This document shows, piece after piece, positions 7,015-14,021 of a stretch of DNA of 16,957 nt. The stretch's first letter is position 1, and each line of letters opens with the position of its first letter. The translations under genes and the position numbers were made by a program. The notes under the pieces are model-generated. The model saw nothing but the letters and a program-made list of their open reading frames with translations. It searched no databases and had not been told where the DNA came from. This DNA is from Treponema sp. UBA4692 (GTDB lineage Bacteria; Spirochaetota; Spirochaetia; Treponematales; Treponemataceae): positions 892 to 17,848 of the forward strand of contig DHKO01000041.1 in assembly GCA_002404895.1 (NCBI GenBank), in the 5' to 3' direction.

Positions 7015-9312
7015 CTAATACAAAAGCTCGCGGACTGTTTCGGCTGGAGTTCTGTTCTCGTAAAGCCAGCCGTAAATAGCCGCCGCCGAAACAAGCTTTC
7101 TTCCGTATTCGCGCGTCTCGGAAAAAGGAAGCGTCTCAAGAAAAAGATCCGCCGGAATTCCGCACGGGCCGCGCGGAGCGTTTCCTGTTGAAGCCGCCCA
7201 GTCTTTTTGAGCCGCGGAAATCCAGCCGCGCACGTGGGTCAGACCTGCGTTGTACGCAAAAAGCGCGAGCAGCTTGTTCTTTTCAGGAACGCGGTCAATC
7301 AGATTTGAAAGATAATGCGAGCCGAACATCAGATTCGTCTCAGGCTCTAAAATATCGTACTCTTCGATTTTCGCCTTTTTAGCCTCGTCCGCCGCAGTCG
7401 AGTCCATAAGCTGGGTAAGCCCCGACGCTCCGGCATGGCTTGCAGCCTGGCTGTCAAAAAAACTCTCGCTCCGCACAAGCGCGTACAAAAGATACTCAGG
7501 AATTCCGTTCTCGGCGCAGGCTTTTTCAATCTCGTTCTTGTAGAAGCGAGGAAAAGTCAGCTCCAGAAGCTCGAGAGGAATTTTTCCTTTCGCAGAGTTA
7601 TAGCCGCGAGAAGCGATTCTAAGGCTTTGAACGTTATAGTCATTCTTGTTCGCAGAATCCAAAAGCGCGCATCTATTCAAAAATCTTGAAGCGTTCACAA
7701 AGTCAAAAACAGAAAGAGAATCTCGGACTGCAAGATATTCCGTGTAGATTTTATGCGGAAAGCCGAACGCCGCATAGCCAGAAAGCAGCTTTCCGGCAGG
7801 CTTCTGCTCAGACTCCGAAATCTCGTCTATTTCTGGAATTTTCTCCTTTGAAAGCATCATCGAGCGAATCATCTCGTCCTCGGAAAGATTCAGCCTTTCA
7901 AGCGCGCAGACCTTATAGTAAAGGCTTCCGCCTCCCCCAAGAACTTTCGTGAACGCATCGACCGTCTGCCGGGTTTTCAAGCCTTCCGCACCTTTTGCAA
8001 GCCCCTCCTCAATTAGGCGGCCTGAAATGTAGGCGTACTTTGCCTGCGTCTCCTCGCTGAAATTCGAATTCGTCTCTTTCCAGACCTCAAAAAAATCCTG
8101 CCACTTATGGCTTGAAAGCAAAAGAACCGAAAGAGAGTCGAAAAAATCATCAAAATAAGACGGACTGTTTATTTTAGAGCCGTAAGTTTTCAGCGTGGAA
8201 ATTATGTCGTCGGTCGAAGTTCGCAGCTGAAAGTTAAGAAGATACCAGAGACAGTTGTCAAACTGGTTTCCGTCAGCGGCGTTTTCCAGAGCCGAGCGGA
8301 AGCGGCTTAAAGTCTGCGTCCTGTACCGTCCCGCCTTGTCGTAAAGACGCGCCGCATAAAAATAAGCGTAAAAAGACTGCTCTGAATCAAGATTTTTTGC
8401 CATGCGGTCAAATTTCCGCGCGGTCGCAAAATAGTCGTCAGTTCCGTAAAGCGCGGCTTTTCCAATGTCGGACAAAATCTGGCACTCGACTTTCTCGCCG
8501 AAATTGTCAAAAATCGAGAGAATCTTGTCGATTTGCCTGAAACACTCAAGATATTTCCGCCTGTAAACCGCAATGCGGTAGCCGATTATCGTCTGGCGCG
8601 GACTTTCAATCTCAGAATCCCCGGTGAAAAAATCCTCAAAATCCGTCTGCGGCTCCAAGACTTCGGAGACAATATCGCCGTTCCTGTCGAATTCCGGCGC
8701 GGACGAGTGCTCAAGAATCCTGTAGCGGTCAAGCTCCTCCTGAAATTTCCGCGCGTGCTCCTGAATCCGCTCCAGCTGCCTGAATTCCAAATCCTTGTAG
8801 CTCTGATAAATTTCAAGATGCTCCGCCGAAAGCGGGCGCGAGACAAACCATCTGTAGAATTCATTTTCAAGACGGCTGTCCTCTTTTTCAATCAAGGAGA
8901 ACATTCTGAGCGCAATAAGCTCGTTTGAAGACTTCGCCAAGTCAAGTCCGTCTGTAATCTCAATGACTTTCGAAAATTCCCCGTCGCGGTAAAGCTCCCT
9001 GCACGCAAAAACCTGCGCTTCCTCGTCCGCAAAATGCTCGGCAAGATAAACCGAAGACGAAATCCGCTCCTTGACGCTGCCCAAAAGCGTAAGAGACTCC
9101 GCGCTGCGCATGGCGACAAGCCCGCTTCCTTTTCCGCGTGAAATCTTGAATTTGCGGACAGCCTCCTTTTCGTCTCCAGAATCCGCGTCTTTCAAGCCTA
9201 AAAAATAATAAGAGTCCTTCCCAAGCCTCTTCTGCGCCTCGCCTCCAGAATCAACGGCCGAGCAAGAAGAAATCAAAAACAAGACAGCAAGCAGCACGGA
9301 GATTTTTTTCAT
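7015..9312 (-). CDS. Slt70-like lytic transglycosylase lipoprotein
   Basis: This 765-residue envelope protein is predicted to cleave peptidoglycan glycan strands with formation of 1,6-anhydro ends. The signal peptide ends in LISSC, making Cys17 the likely lipid anchor. Residues about 25-590 are mostly helical and charged, as in the superhelical scaffold of Slt70-type enzymes. The SLT domain is at the C-terminus: catalytic Glu616 in LVRSESFFD, then ASGLTQLM (630-637), and AYNAG (687-691). A late ETREYGRKL segment also fits the family. It is somewhat longer than Escherichia coli Slt70 and carries a lipobox, so it is probably membrane-attached. The ATG at 9312 has no ribosome site, and an in-frame TAA lies just upstream. 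The -10 box is so close that the mRNA should be leaderless. It lies downstream of the LysM gene, another peptidoglycan-directed protein. Confidence 0.9.
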   Translation of the reverse strand: MKKISVLLAVLFLISSCSAVDSGGEAQKRLGKDSYYFLGLKDADSGDEKEAVRKFKISRGKGSGLVAMRSAESLTLLGSVKERISSSVYLAEHFADEEAQVFACRELYRDGEFSKVIEITDGLDLAKSSNELIALRMFSLIEKEDSRLENEFYRWFVSRPLSAEHLEIYQSYKDLEFRQLERIQEHARKFQEELDRYRILEHSSAPEFDRNGDIVSEVLEPQTDFEDFFTGDSEIESPRQTIIGYRIAVYRRKYLECFRQIDKILSIFDNFGEKVECQILSDIGKAALYGTDDYFATARKFDRMAKNLDSEQSFYAYFYAARLYDKAGRYRTQTLSRFRSALENAADGNQFDNCLWYLLNFQLRTSTDDIISTLKTYGSKINSPSYFDDFFDSLSVLLLSSHKWQDFFEVWKETNSNFSEETQAKYAYISGRLIEEGLAKGAEGLKTRQTVDAFTKVLGGGGSLYYKVCALERLNLSEDEMIRSMMLSKEKIPEIDEISESEQKPAGKLLSGYAAFGFPHKIYTEYLAVRDSLSVFDFVNASRFLNRCALLDSANKNDYNVQSLRIASRGYNSAKGKIPLELLELTFPRFYKNEIEKACAENGIPEYLLYALVRSESFFDSQAASHAGASGLTQLMDSTAADEAKKAKIEEYDILEPETNLMFGSHYLSNLIDRVPEKNKLLALFAYNAGLTHVRGWISAAQKDWAASTGNAPRGPCGIPADLFLETLPFSETREYGRKLVSAAAIYGWLYENRTPAETVRELLY

Positions 9313-9318
9313 AAAATG

Positions 9319-9347
9319 ATTTTAATGGAAATAAAAGCGTTTGAAAA
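9319..9347 (-). promoter_or_regulatory. promoter of the transglycosylase gene, implying a leaderless mRNA
   Basis: On the minus strand TTTTCA (9347-9342), a 17-nt spacer and TAAAAT (9324-9319) form a reasonable promoter. Only six bases (CATTTT) separate the -10 box from the ATG at 9312, so the usual start distance falls on the A of the start codon. No Shine-Dalgarno sequence is present. Confidence 0.65.
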
Positions 9348-9361
9348 CGAGGCGAAAAACC

Positions 9362-9471
9362 GCCGCACGGAGCGATGCTAGCAAGCGTTGCGTCGCGCAA
9401 TAAAGCAAAGAGAGAATTTTCGCAGAAAATTCTCGTAAGAAGAGGAATTACAAGGATGTAATTCCTCTTCT
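9362..9471 (-). repeat. structured 3'-UTR repeat, copy A (after the LysM gene)
   Basis: This element directly follows the LysM gene stop (9476-9474). In transcript order it has three parts. First is a perfect 15-bp hairpin (9471-9457 with 9452-9438) with loop TCCT. Second is a perfect 10-bp hairpin (9434-9425 with 9421-9412) with a 3-nt loop. Third is a GC-rich core that can also fold (GCGACGC against GCATCGC). The 55-nt block 9362-9416 is identical at 51 positions to 11053-11107. No T-run follows the hairpins. It could be a 3'-end stability or processing element, or a mobile palindromic repeat. Confidence 0.7.
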
Positions 9472-9473
9472 AT

Positions 9474-11015
9474 TTATTCCGAAGGAATCAAAATGTCTGT
9501 TCCCGAAATAATCAGGTCAGGATTCTTGATGTGGTTGTAGTTCGCGATTTTCGGATATTTCCACGGATTCTTATAGTAAGAGTCCGACAAATCCCAAAGA
9601 GTGTCTCCCCAGCGGATATGGTATTTCACGTCAGGCTTTTTCTCCGCTTTCGGAGCAGGAGCCGGAACAACTTTCTCAGGCTCTTTTGCGACAACAACCT
9701 TGTCCTCAACCGCAGGAGCTATCTCGCTTTCCTTTTCCGTCACAACAATCTGGACTGGAGACTCGTCAACAGGAGCGGCAGGCTCGGCATTTTTCGCGTC
9801 GTCATAAGAAAGCTCGGCAACCGCAGATTTTCCGCTTTCTGAAACCTCAGTTTTTTCCATATATCTCGTGTTGCGTGACTTTATCAGATTGTATTTTGAC
9901 GGAACGATAAAAAGAACTAAGATTGTCGCAAGAACACAGATTATCGCGCAGATTATGCAGATTATCACAGGAACACGCGTTTTTTTCTCGCTGCCGTCGC
10001 CATAAACAGAAGCGTGCTCACCGTTCATCGTCTCCTTGTCATACAAATCAGAAAAATCCATAGCAGAGCCTTTCGTGTAGCCCGCGCCGGAATTTTCCGC
10101 AGACGGAGAACTGTTCAAGCTGTCAGGCGAAGCGTCCAAGCCTGAAGTGTCAAACGCGGTGTCGATGTCGCTTTCAGAAGCAGGCTTTGAAGCAAAAGAA
10201 GACTCAGCCTTGAACTCGTCGTCATCAAAGTCCGGCAGGTCGCCAAAATCAAGCCCGGTCGTGTCAGCGGCTATATTGCCGCCAGAAGCCGCGCCGGAAG
10301 ACTCATCAGGAACGCTCTCCTCGCCAGTTGGAGACGCACTGTCAAAATTCATTCCCTCAAGCGTGTTGTCCGCAATTCCCAAGTCGTCGTCATTCTCAGA
10401 ATTCGGAGAAATCACCTCAGAGCCGGAAGATGTCTCAGGAACTTCAGTCTTCTCTGAGTCGTCAAAGCTGAACGGCATATCCTCAAGCGCGTCGGACTTT
10501 ATCTCCGGCAAATCATCAGGAGACAAAGACGCGTCCTTTTCCTCTTCCTCGGCAAGCGTGTCGTCCGCCAAGTCATCAAAAGAATAATCCTCGCCGTCAG
10601 CTAAAAGCCCGTTCGCGCCGTTATCCGCGCCTGAATCAGACTTTAGGGACGGAGCAAAATCGGCAGGGCTTGCCTTTTCAGCCAAGGTCTTCGAGACAAG
10701 ATTTACTTCAGTCTCACTTTTCTTGCCGGTTTCAGGGTCAATCACCTCGGCAGAAAGATTGTTGTTCTCGTCAAGGCCGAGCGAAAGGTGAAGCTCAGGT
10801 TCGCCGTTCGGATGCGGAACAAGCTTCGTAACCTCAAGAGTGTCAACGTATTCCGCGTCGTCCATCGAGCCGGTCTCAGAACGATACAAGTCAATCTGAA
10901 CTTTTGTCTGATTGTCTTTCGCAGTTGTCAAATCCAGCATTCTCTTTTTTGGAGTTCCCTCCTCAAGAATTGGATAAAATGTTCCATCTGCAAGTTTTAT
11001 TCCGATTGTCTTCAT
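9474..11015 (-). CDS. membrane-anchored LysM protein with DnaK substrate-binding-like N-terminus
   Basis: This 513-residue protein has an unusual layout. Residues 1-107 resemble the beta-sandwich substrate-binding domain of Hsp70/DnaK: GIKLADGTFYPILEEGTPKK, then TTAKDNQTKVQIDLYRSE, a PNGEPELHLSLGLDENNNL segment and DPETGKKSE, in the order seen in DnaK. No ATPase domain is present. Residues 115-345 are acidic, Ser/Asp/Glu-rich and probably disordered, with several F-x-D-[DL] motifs. One helix (348-371) is followed by an Ala/Pro/Lys-rich linker and a LysM domain (464-512, WGDTLWDLSDSY...NPDLIISGTDILIP), which normally binds peptidoglycan. A cytoplasmic N-terminus and periplasmic LysM are predicted. 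AGGGG lies 6 nt before the ATG. It is flanked by the YD-repeat gene and the transglycosylase gene. Its role may be to tie a cytoplasmic partner to the wall, but that is inference. Confidence 0.85.
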   Translation of the reverse strand: MKTIGIKLADGTFYPILEEGTPKKRMLDLTTAKDNQTKVQIDLYRSETGSMDDAEYVDTLEVTKLVPHPNGEPELHLSLGLDENNNLSAEVIDPETGKKSETEVNLVSKTLAEKASPADFAPSLKSDSGADNGANGLLADGEDYSFDDLADDTLAEEEEKDASLSPDDLPEIKSDALEDMPFSFDDSEKTEVPETSSGSEVISPNSENDDDLGIADNTLEGMNFDSASPTGEESVPDESSGAASGGNIAADTTGLDFGDLPDFDDDEFKAESSFASKPASESDIDTAFDTSGLDASPDSLNSSPSAENSGAGYTKGSAMDFSDLYDKETMNGEHASVYGDGSEKKTRVPVIICIICAIICVLATILVLFIVPSKYNLIKSRNTRYMEKTEVSESGKSAVAELSYDDAKNAEPAAPVDESPVQIVVTEKESEIAPAVEDKVVVAKEPEKVVPAPAPKAEKKPDVKYHIRWGDTLWDLSDSYYKNPWKYPKIANYNHIKNPDLIISGTDILIPSE

Positions 11016-11052
11016 ATCTTTCCCCTGAAAGTCTGATTCTTAATTTTTTTCT

Positions 11053-11154
11053 GCCGCAAGGAGCGACGCTAGCAAGCGTTGCGCCGCGCAATTAAGCAAA
11101 GAGAGAACTGAAAGTTCTCGTTGATAAAAAAATTACAGGAGGTAATTTTTTTAT
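11053..11154 (-). repeat. structured 3'-UTR repeat, copy B (after the YD-repeat gene)
   Basis: The first hairpin is a perfect 13-bp stem (11154-11142 with 11136-11124) with loop CTCCT, and its first arm includes the stop codon of the repeat-protein gene. A perfect 7-bp hairpin follows (11119-11113 with 11109-11103, loop TTC), then the GC-rich core at 11107-11053. The arms differ in sequence from copy A but stay fully paired, and both apical loops contain TCCT. The T-rich arm of the first hairpin could help termination. The element also fills most of the 135-bp gap upstream of the LysM gene. Confidence 0.7.
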
Positions 11155-12017
11155 TTGGCATTTGCCGAAGAAGCCGCACTCGCGTTGCCATATGAATATT
11201 CGGCAATTCCAGCAAGCTCGTTCACAGTTGTCCCGAATTTCTCAGCAACGTTGTATGTCGTCTTCTTTGTGATGTTTCCGTTTGAGTCATATTTATAGAT
11301 GATTCTTACAGCAAGCTTGTTTTCTGCGTCGTAAGTCTGCTCCTCTGTAATCTGGTAAGAAGCGTCAAATCTGAAAACTGTCTTGTGCGTGAGCTTTCCC
11401 GCCTGGTCAGAATAAGCGATTTCAGAAAGCTTACCTGCGTCGTTGTAGGAATAAGCCGCTTTCTGCTCAAGAGAGCCGTTAGCATTGTAAGTCGCCACCT
11501 CGCCAGTTCTTCCTTTCTCGTCGTATTTTGTAATTATCTTTGAAAGAAGCGCGCCGTCGGCATTGTAATAAGACTCGTCAACCTGCTTTCCGTCCGCAAT
11601 TTTCCAGATTGTCTTGTTCACAAGCGAGTCAGAAGCGTTGAATTCAGACTCCTCGGTCTTGTTTCCGTTCGCGTCATACACGCAGGAGATTTTCCACTGG
11701 ATTTTTCCGTCAACGTCTGTGCAGACCTGCTCAGCAAGATTTCCTTTAGCGTCGTAAACATAAGCGATTCTATCAACAACCGCGCCCTTGCTCGTAAGCT
11801 CGGAAGACACTGTCTCCTTTCCGCTCGCGTCAAAAACGTGGGAATATCTCGCCTTTGGAGAACGGTAATAGTCTCCGAATTTCTCTGTGATTGTATATTC
11901 AGTTTTCGTATATTCCCTTTCTCCGCCCAGCGGCTTTAGCGAGACATCATTATCAAAAGCGTAGAGACTTACCGCAAATCCAGCAGCCAATGCTGAAGCA
12001 AATAAAATTCTTTTCAT
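11151..12017 (-). CDS. secreted YD-like repeat protein
   Basis: This 288-residue exported protein has a signal peptide (MKRILFASAL...SLYA, likely cut after Ala20). Residues about 56-262 consist of eight tandem units of 25-26 residues. Each carries an aromatic-Asp-x-x-Gly motif (YVYDAKGN, CVYDANGN, TKYDEKGR, YKYDSNGN) and a second YNAxGxL-type turn. This resembles YD/RHS-type or MORN-like beta-hairpin repeats, but the protein has no toxin domain or other RHS core. The units are moderately diverged, so this is an old expansion. GGGAG (12030-12026) lies 8 nt ahead of the ATG. The stop codon is inside the hairpin of repeat copy B. It is divergent from the MATE gene, and the LysM gene lies downstream on the same strand. 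I do not recognise a named gene; an extracellular or periplasmic binding role is only a guess. Confidence 0.8.
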   Translation of the reverse strand: MKRILFASALAAGFAVSLYAFDNDVSLKPLGGEREYTKTEYTITEKFGDYYRSPKARYSHVFDASGKETVSSELTSKGAVVDRIAYVYDAKGNLAEQVCTDVDGKIQWKISCVYDANGNKTEESEFNASDSLVNKTIWKIADGKQVDESYYNADGALLSKIITKYDEKGRTGEVATYNANGSLEQKAAYSYNDAGKLSEIAYSDQAGKLTHKTVFRFDASYQITEEQTYDAENKLAVRIIYKYDSNGNITKKTTYNVAEKFGTTVNELAGIAEYSYGNASAASSANAK

Positions 12018-12138
12018 CTTTAATTCTCCCGGAAAAAAATACTTTCCATTTTCTTTAAATATCGGAATAATTTATGATAACTCAATAAAATTAAAAATCA
12101 TAATTGAGATTTTTTAACTTAAAAAGAAGCGTGCAAAA
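12018..12138. promoter_or_regulatory. divergent control region of YD-repeat and MATE genes
   Basis: This AT-rich 121-bp gap must hold both promoters. On the minus strand TTGAGT (12086-12081) has only a weak -10 at 17-nt spacing. On the plus strand TATGAT (12073-12078) is a possible -10 without a good -35. CTCAAT (12081-12086) and ATTGAG (12103-12108) form an inverted repeat with a 16-nt centre that could be an operator. None of these is strong. Confidence 0.3.
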
Positions 12139-13482
12139 ATGAAAGACTTCACATCAGGCAGGATTTATCCGCAGCTTATAAACTATGCGATTCCTTTGAT
12201 TCTCGGGAATTTTTTCCAGCTAACGTACAACGCGGTTGACTCGATTATACTCGGGCGTTTCGCGGGAAAAGAATGTCTTGCGGCGGTGGGAATCGCAAAC
12301 CCAGTTATGAACATAATGATCTTCTTGATTGTGGGAATCTGCCTCGGGGCCGGAATCATAATGTCGGAATTCTACGGCGCGCACGACGAGAAAAAGCTCA
12401 AAAGCGAAATAAGCACGACAATCGCAATCGGATTCTGCTTCACGGCCTTTGTGAGCGTCATCTGCTTTGTTTTTGTAAAGCAGCTTCTGCGCGCAATCCG
12501 CTGCCCGGAAGACTTAATTGAGCATACGGCAAGCTACCTTAGAGTCGTCTTCGCAGGGCTTGTGTTCACTTTCTTCTATAACGTGTTCGCTTCCACGCTC
12601 CGCGCCGCCGGCGACTCAAAGTCTCCAATAATCTGCGTTGCAGTAAGCGCGGTTTTCAACGGAATTTTGGACTACGTTCTCGTTGCTGTCTGCGGCTTTG
12701 AAATGCGCGGAGCGGCCTACGCCACAGTCGCATCCCAGCTAATCAGCTGCCTTTTAATAATAGGATACATCTACAGAAAAGTCCCGATGATTGCAATCAG
12801 AAAAAAGGAATTCAAGGTTGACCGCTCGCTGATTTTCCGCACGGTGAACTACTCATGGGCGACCGCCTTGCAGCAGTGCGTCCTTTACGTGGGAAAGCTT
12901 CTCGTGCAGTGCACCGTGAATCCGCTCGGAGTTGACGCGATCGCGACTTTCAACGCAGGAACAAAAGTCGACGACTTCTGCTACCAGCCGACCCAGAGCA
13001 TCGGGCAAACAATCACGACTTTTATGGCGCAGAACCGCGGATCAAAAAAACCAGCCCGCCAGCGCGAAGGCTTCCTGAAAGGATTCTCGCTCGAATGGAT
13101 TTACATCGCATTCACAATCGTTCTTGTGATGATTTTCAGAAAGCAGATTGTCACGCTTTTCGCAGGAAAAGACGAGCCGGAAGTCCTGAAGCTCGGCATG
13201 AGCTACCTTTTCTTGATGGCGTGCTTCTATATTCTGCCGGCGACAACAAACGGAATACAGGCGTTCTTCCGAGGAACAGGAGACATCAAAATCACAGTAA
13301 TCTCGACAACCGCGCAGATAATTTTCCGCGTCGCGTTCAGCTTTATCCTCTGCCCGATAATGGGCGTGAACGGAGCGGCTTGGGCCTGCCTTGCCGGCTG
13401 GATTGCGATGCTTGCGGTGGAGCTTCCGATTTTCTTCTTCGCATGGCGAAAGATGAAAAGGGCAATCAGAGAAGCTAGGTAA
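12139..13482 (+). CDS. MATE-family efflux transporter
   Basis: This 447-residue inner-membrane transporter is predicted to export drugs or metabolites using a Na+ or H+ gradient. The N-terminus shows the family pattern: IPLILGNFFQLTYNAVDSIILGRFAG, then AAVGIANPV and the GAGIIMSEFYGA segment. The second half repeats the fold, with a PTQSIGQTITTFMAQNRG stretch and GIQAFFRGTGD. Twelve helices fit the length, which is normal for the family. The ATG at 12139 is the only plausible start; the ribosome site is weak (AAGAAG about 9 nt upstream). It ends convergent with the small secreted gene, leaving 55 bp with no evident terminator. The substrate cannot be read from sequence. It most resembles the MepA/DinF-like group, not a named gene. 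Confidence 0.9.
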   Translation: MKDFTSGRIYPQLINYAIPLILGNFFQLTYNAVDSIILGRFAGKECLAAVGIANPVMNIMIFLIVGICLGAGIIMSEFYGAHDEKKLKSEISTTIAIGFCFTAFVSVICFVFVKQLLRAIRCPEDLIEHTASYLRVVFAGLVFTFFYNVFASTLRAAGDSKSPIICVAVSAVFNGILDYVLVAVCGFEMRGAAYATVASQLISCLLIIGYIYRKVPMIAIRKKEFKVDRSLIFRTVNYSWATALQQCVLYVGKLLVQCTVNPLGVDAIATFNAGTKVDDFCYQPTQSIGQTITTFMAQNRGSKKPARQREGFLKGFSLEWIYIAFTIVLVMIFRKQIVTLFAGKDEPEVLKLGMSYLFLMACFYILPATTNGIQAFFRGTGDIKITVISTTAQIIFRVAFSFILCPIMGVNGAAWACLAGWIAMLAVELPIFFFAWRKMKRAIREAR

Positions 13483-13537
13483 ACTTAGGTAAACTAGAGA
13501 TAAACTTGCGGCAGACTGGATGCAAAATCGAGGCAGA

Positions 13538-13693
13538 CTAGAACGGACGCTGGAACGGGTCTCCGTATTTGTCCATCATAGAATCTTTCATATTTCCGTC
13601 GTTGCCGTAGTTAAAATCGTAAGGGTCTTTCGCGTTCACGCGGCCTGAAAAAAGGAACAGCGCAAGAAAAAATAAAGGCAAAGCAAATTTCAT
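13538..13693 (-). CDS. small secreted protein, 51 residues, unknown function
   Basis: This reading frame encodes a 51-residue protein on the minus strand, with ATG at 13693 and TAG at 13540-13538. Its first 21 residues form a clean signal peptide: MKFA, a Leu/Phe-rich core and a likely cut at VNA/KD. The mature peptide of about 30 residues is hydrophilic and rich in Asp, Asn, Tyr and Met (KDPYDFNYGND, then MKDSMMDKYGDPFQRPF) with no Cys. AGGAG (13703-13699) lies 5 nt before the ATG, and the protein sequence is well composed, so I think it is real. The ribosome site lies in a 26-nt direct repeat shared with 13829-13854. No relative is recognised. It could be a secreted peptide or a membrane-linked regulator. 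Confidence 0.7.
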   Translation of the reverse strand: MKFALPLFFLALFLFSGRVNAKDPYDFNYGNDGNMKDSMMDKYGDPFQRPF

Positions 13694-13696
13694 AAA

Positions 13697-13738
13697 ATCT
13701 CCTAGTTTAGCAGATTCCGAAACAAGTTCGGAATGACG
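13697..13738. repeat. direct repeat plus palindromic repeat copy 2
   Basis: Bases 13697-13722 match 13829-13854 at 25 of 26 positions (G13705 against T13837). Within them begins a palindromic unit at 13712-13738. ATTCCGAA (13714-13721) pairs with TTCGGAAT (13727-13734) around a 5-nt loop, followed by GACGTG and six T. The hairpin plus T-run could terminate rightward transcripts. The left end carries the ribosome site of the small secreted gene. Confidence 0.6.
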
Positions 13739-13784
13739 TGTTTTTTATCACACTTAAACTTTTTCGTCATAATGGAAATTCACC

Positions 13785-13891
13785 GTCATGCTGAACTCGA
13801 GTATTTTTTATATTCGCTTTGATTCAGCATCTCCTATTTTAGCAGATTCCGAAATCAAAGCGAGAACTAACGTTTTCGAGTTAAGAATGAC
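13785..13891. repeat. 107-bp MITE-like inverted repeat with 48-nt arms
   Basis: The left arm (13785-13832) begins GTCATGCTGAACTCGA. The right arm (13844-13891), read in reverse, begins GTCATTCTTAACTCGA. Both have CGCTTTGATT in the inner half, and the centre is 11 nt. The arms are equal in length but imperfect, with most differences in the middle. The right end runs into ATG and a 7-T tract. It has no coding capacity. It resembles the unit at 6895-6992 at its outer ends. Confidence 0.6.
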
Positions 13892-13905
13892 ATGTTTTTT
13901 TCCGC

Positions 13906-13926
13906 CGTCTTGAATTCAGAATGACG
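13906..13926. repeat. short palindromic repeat, copy 3
   Basis: This 21-bp unit is nearly palindromic around GAATTC, with CGTC at the left and AATGACG at the right. The right end, read in reverse, gives CGTCATTCTGAA, matching the outer ends of the neighbouring repeats. It is probably a reduced member of the same family. The rest of 13739-13972 shows no gene. Confidence 0.45.
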
Positions 13927-13972
13927 CGCTTTTATCTCCTTTTCTCCCATCAAAAGAAAATTTTATCGCTTG

Positions 13973-14001
13973 TTGAAACATTCCAAATCACGATGTAAAA
14001 T
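13973..14001 (+). promoter_or_regulatory. promoter of the pyruvate oxidoreductase gene
   Basis: TTGAAA (13973-13978), a 17-nt spacer and TAAAAT (13996-14001) form a good sigma70-type promoter. The start would be near 14008, giving a leader of about 70 nt before the ATG at 14079. It lies just right of the repeat cluster, which would separate it from leftward genes. Confidence 0.75.
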
Positions 14002-14021
14002 AGCTTCAATATAAATTTCAG

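Noticed and set aside
10147..10587. 146-residue Ser-rich plus-strand frame
   Set aside because: It is the antisense of the Asp/Glu/Ser-rich linker of the LysM protein; low complexity explains the open frame.
11137..11142. Plus-strand AGGAGG in the loop of repeat copy B
   Set aside because: No start codon or reading frame follows; it is the complement of the hairpin loop.
13095..13478. 127-residue frame inside the MATE gene
   Set aside because: Out-of-frame shadow; the MATE frame is intact and full length.
13484..13515. Three imperfect repeats of TAGGTAAACT after the MATE stop
   Set aside because: Too short and few to be an iteron array or CRISPR; no spacer pattern. Possibly replication slippage.
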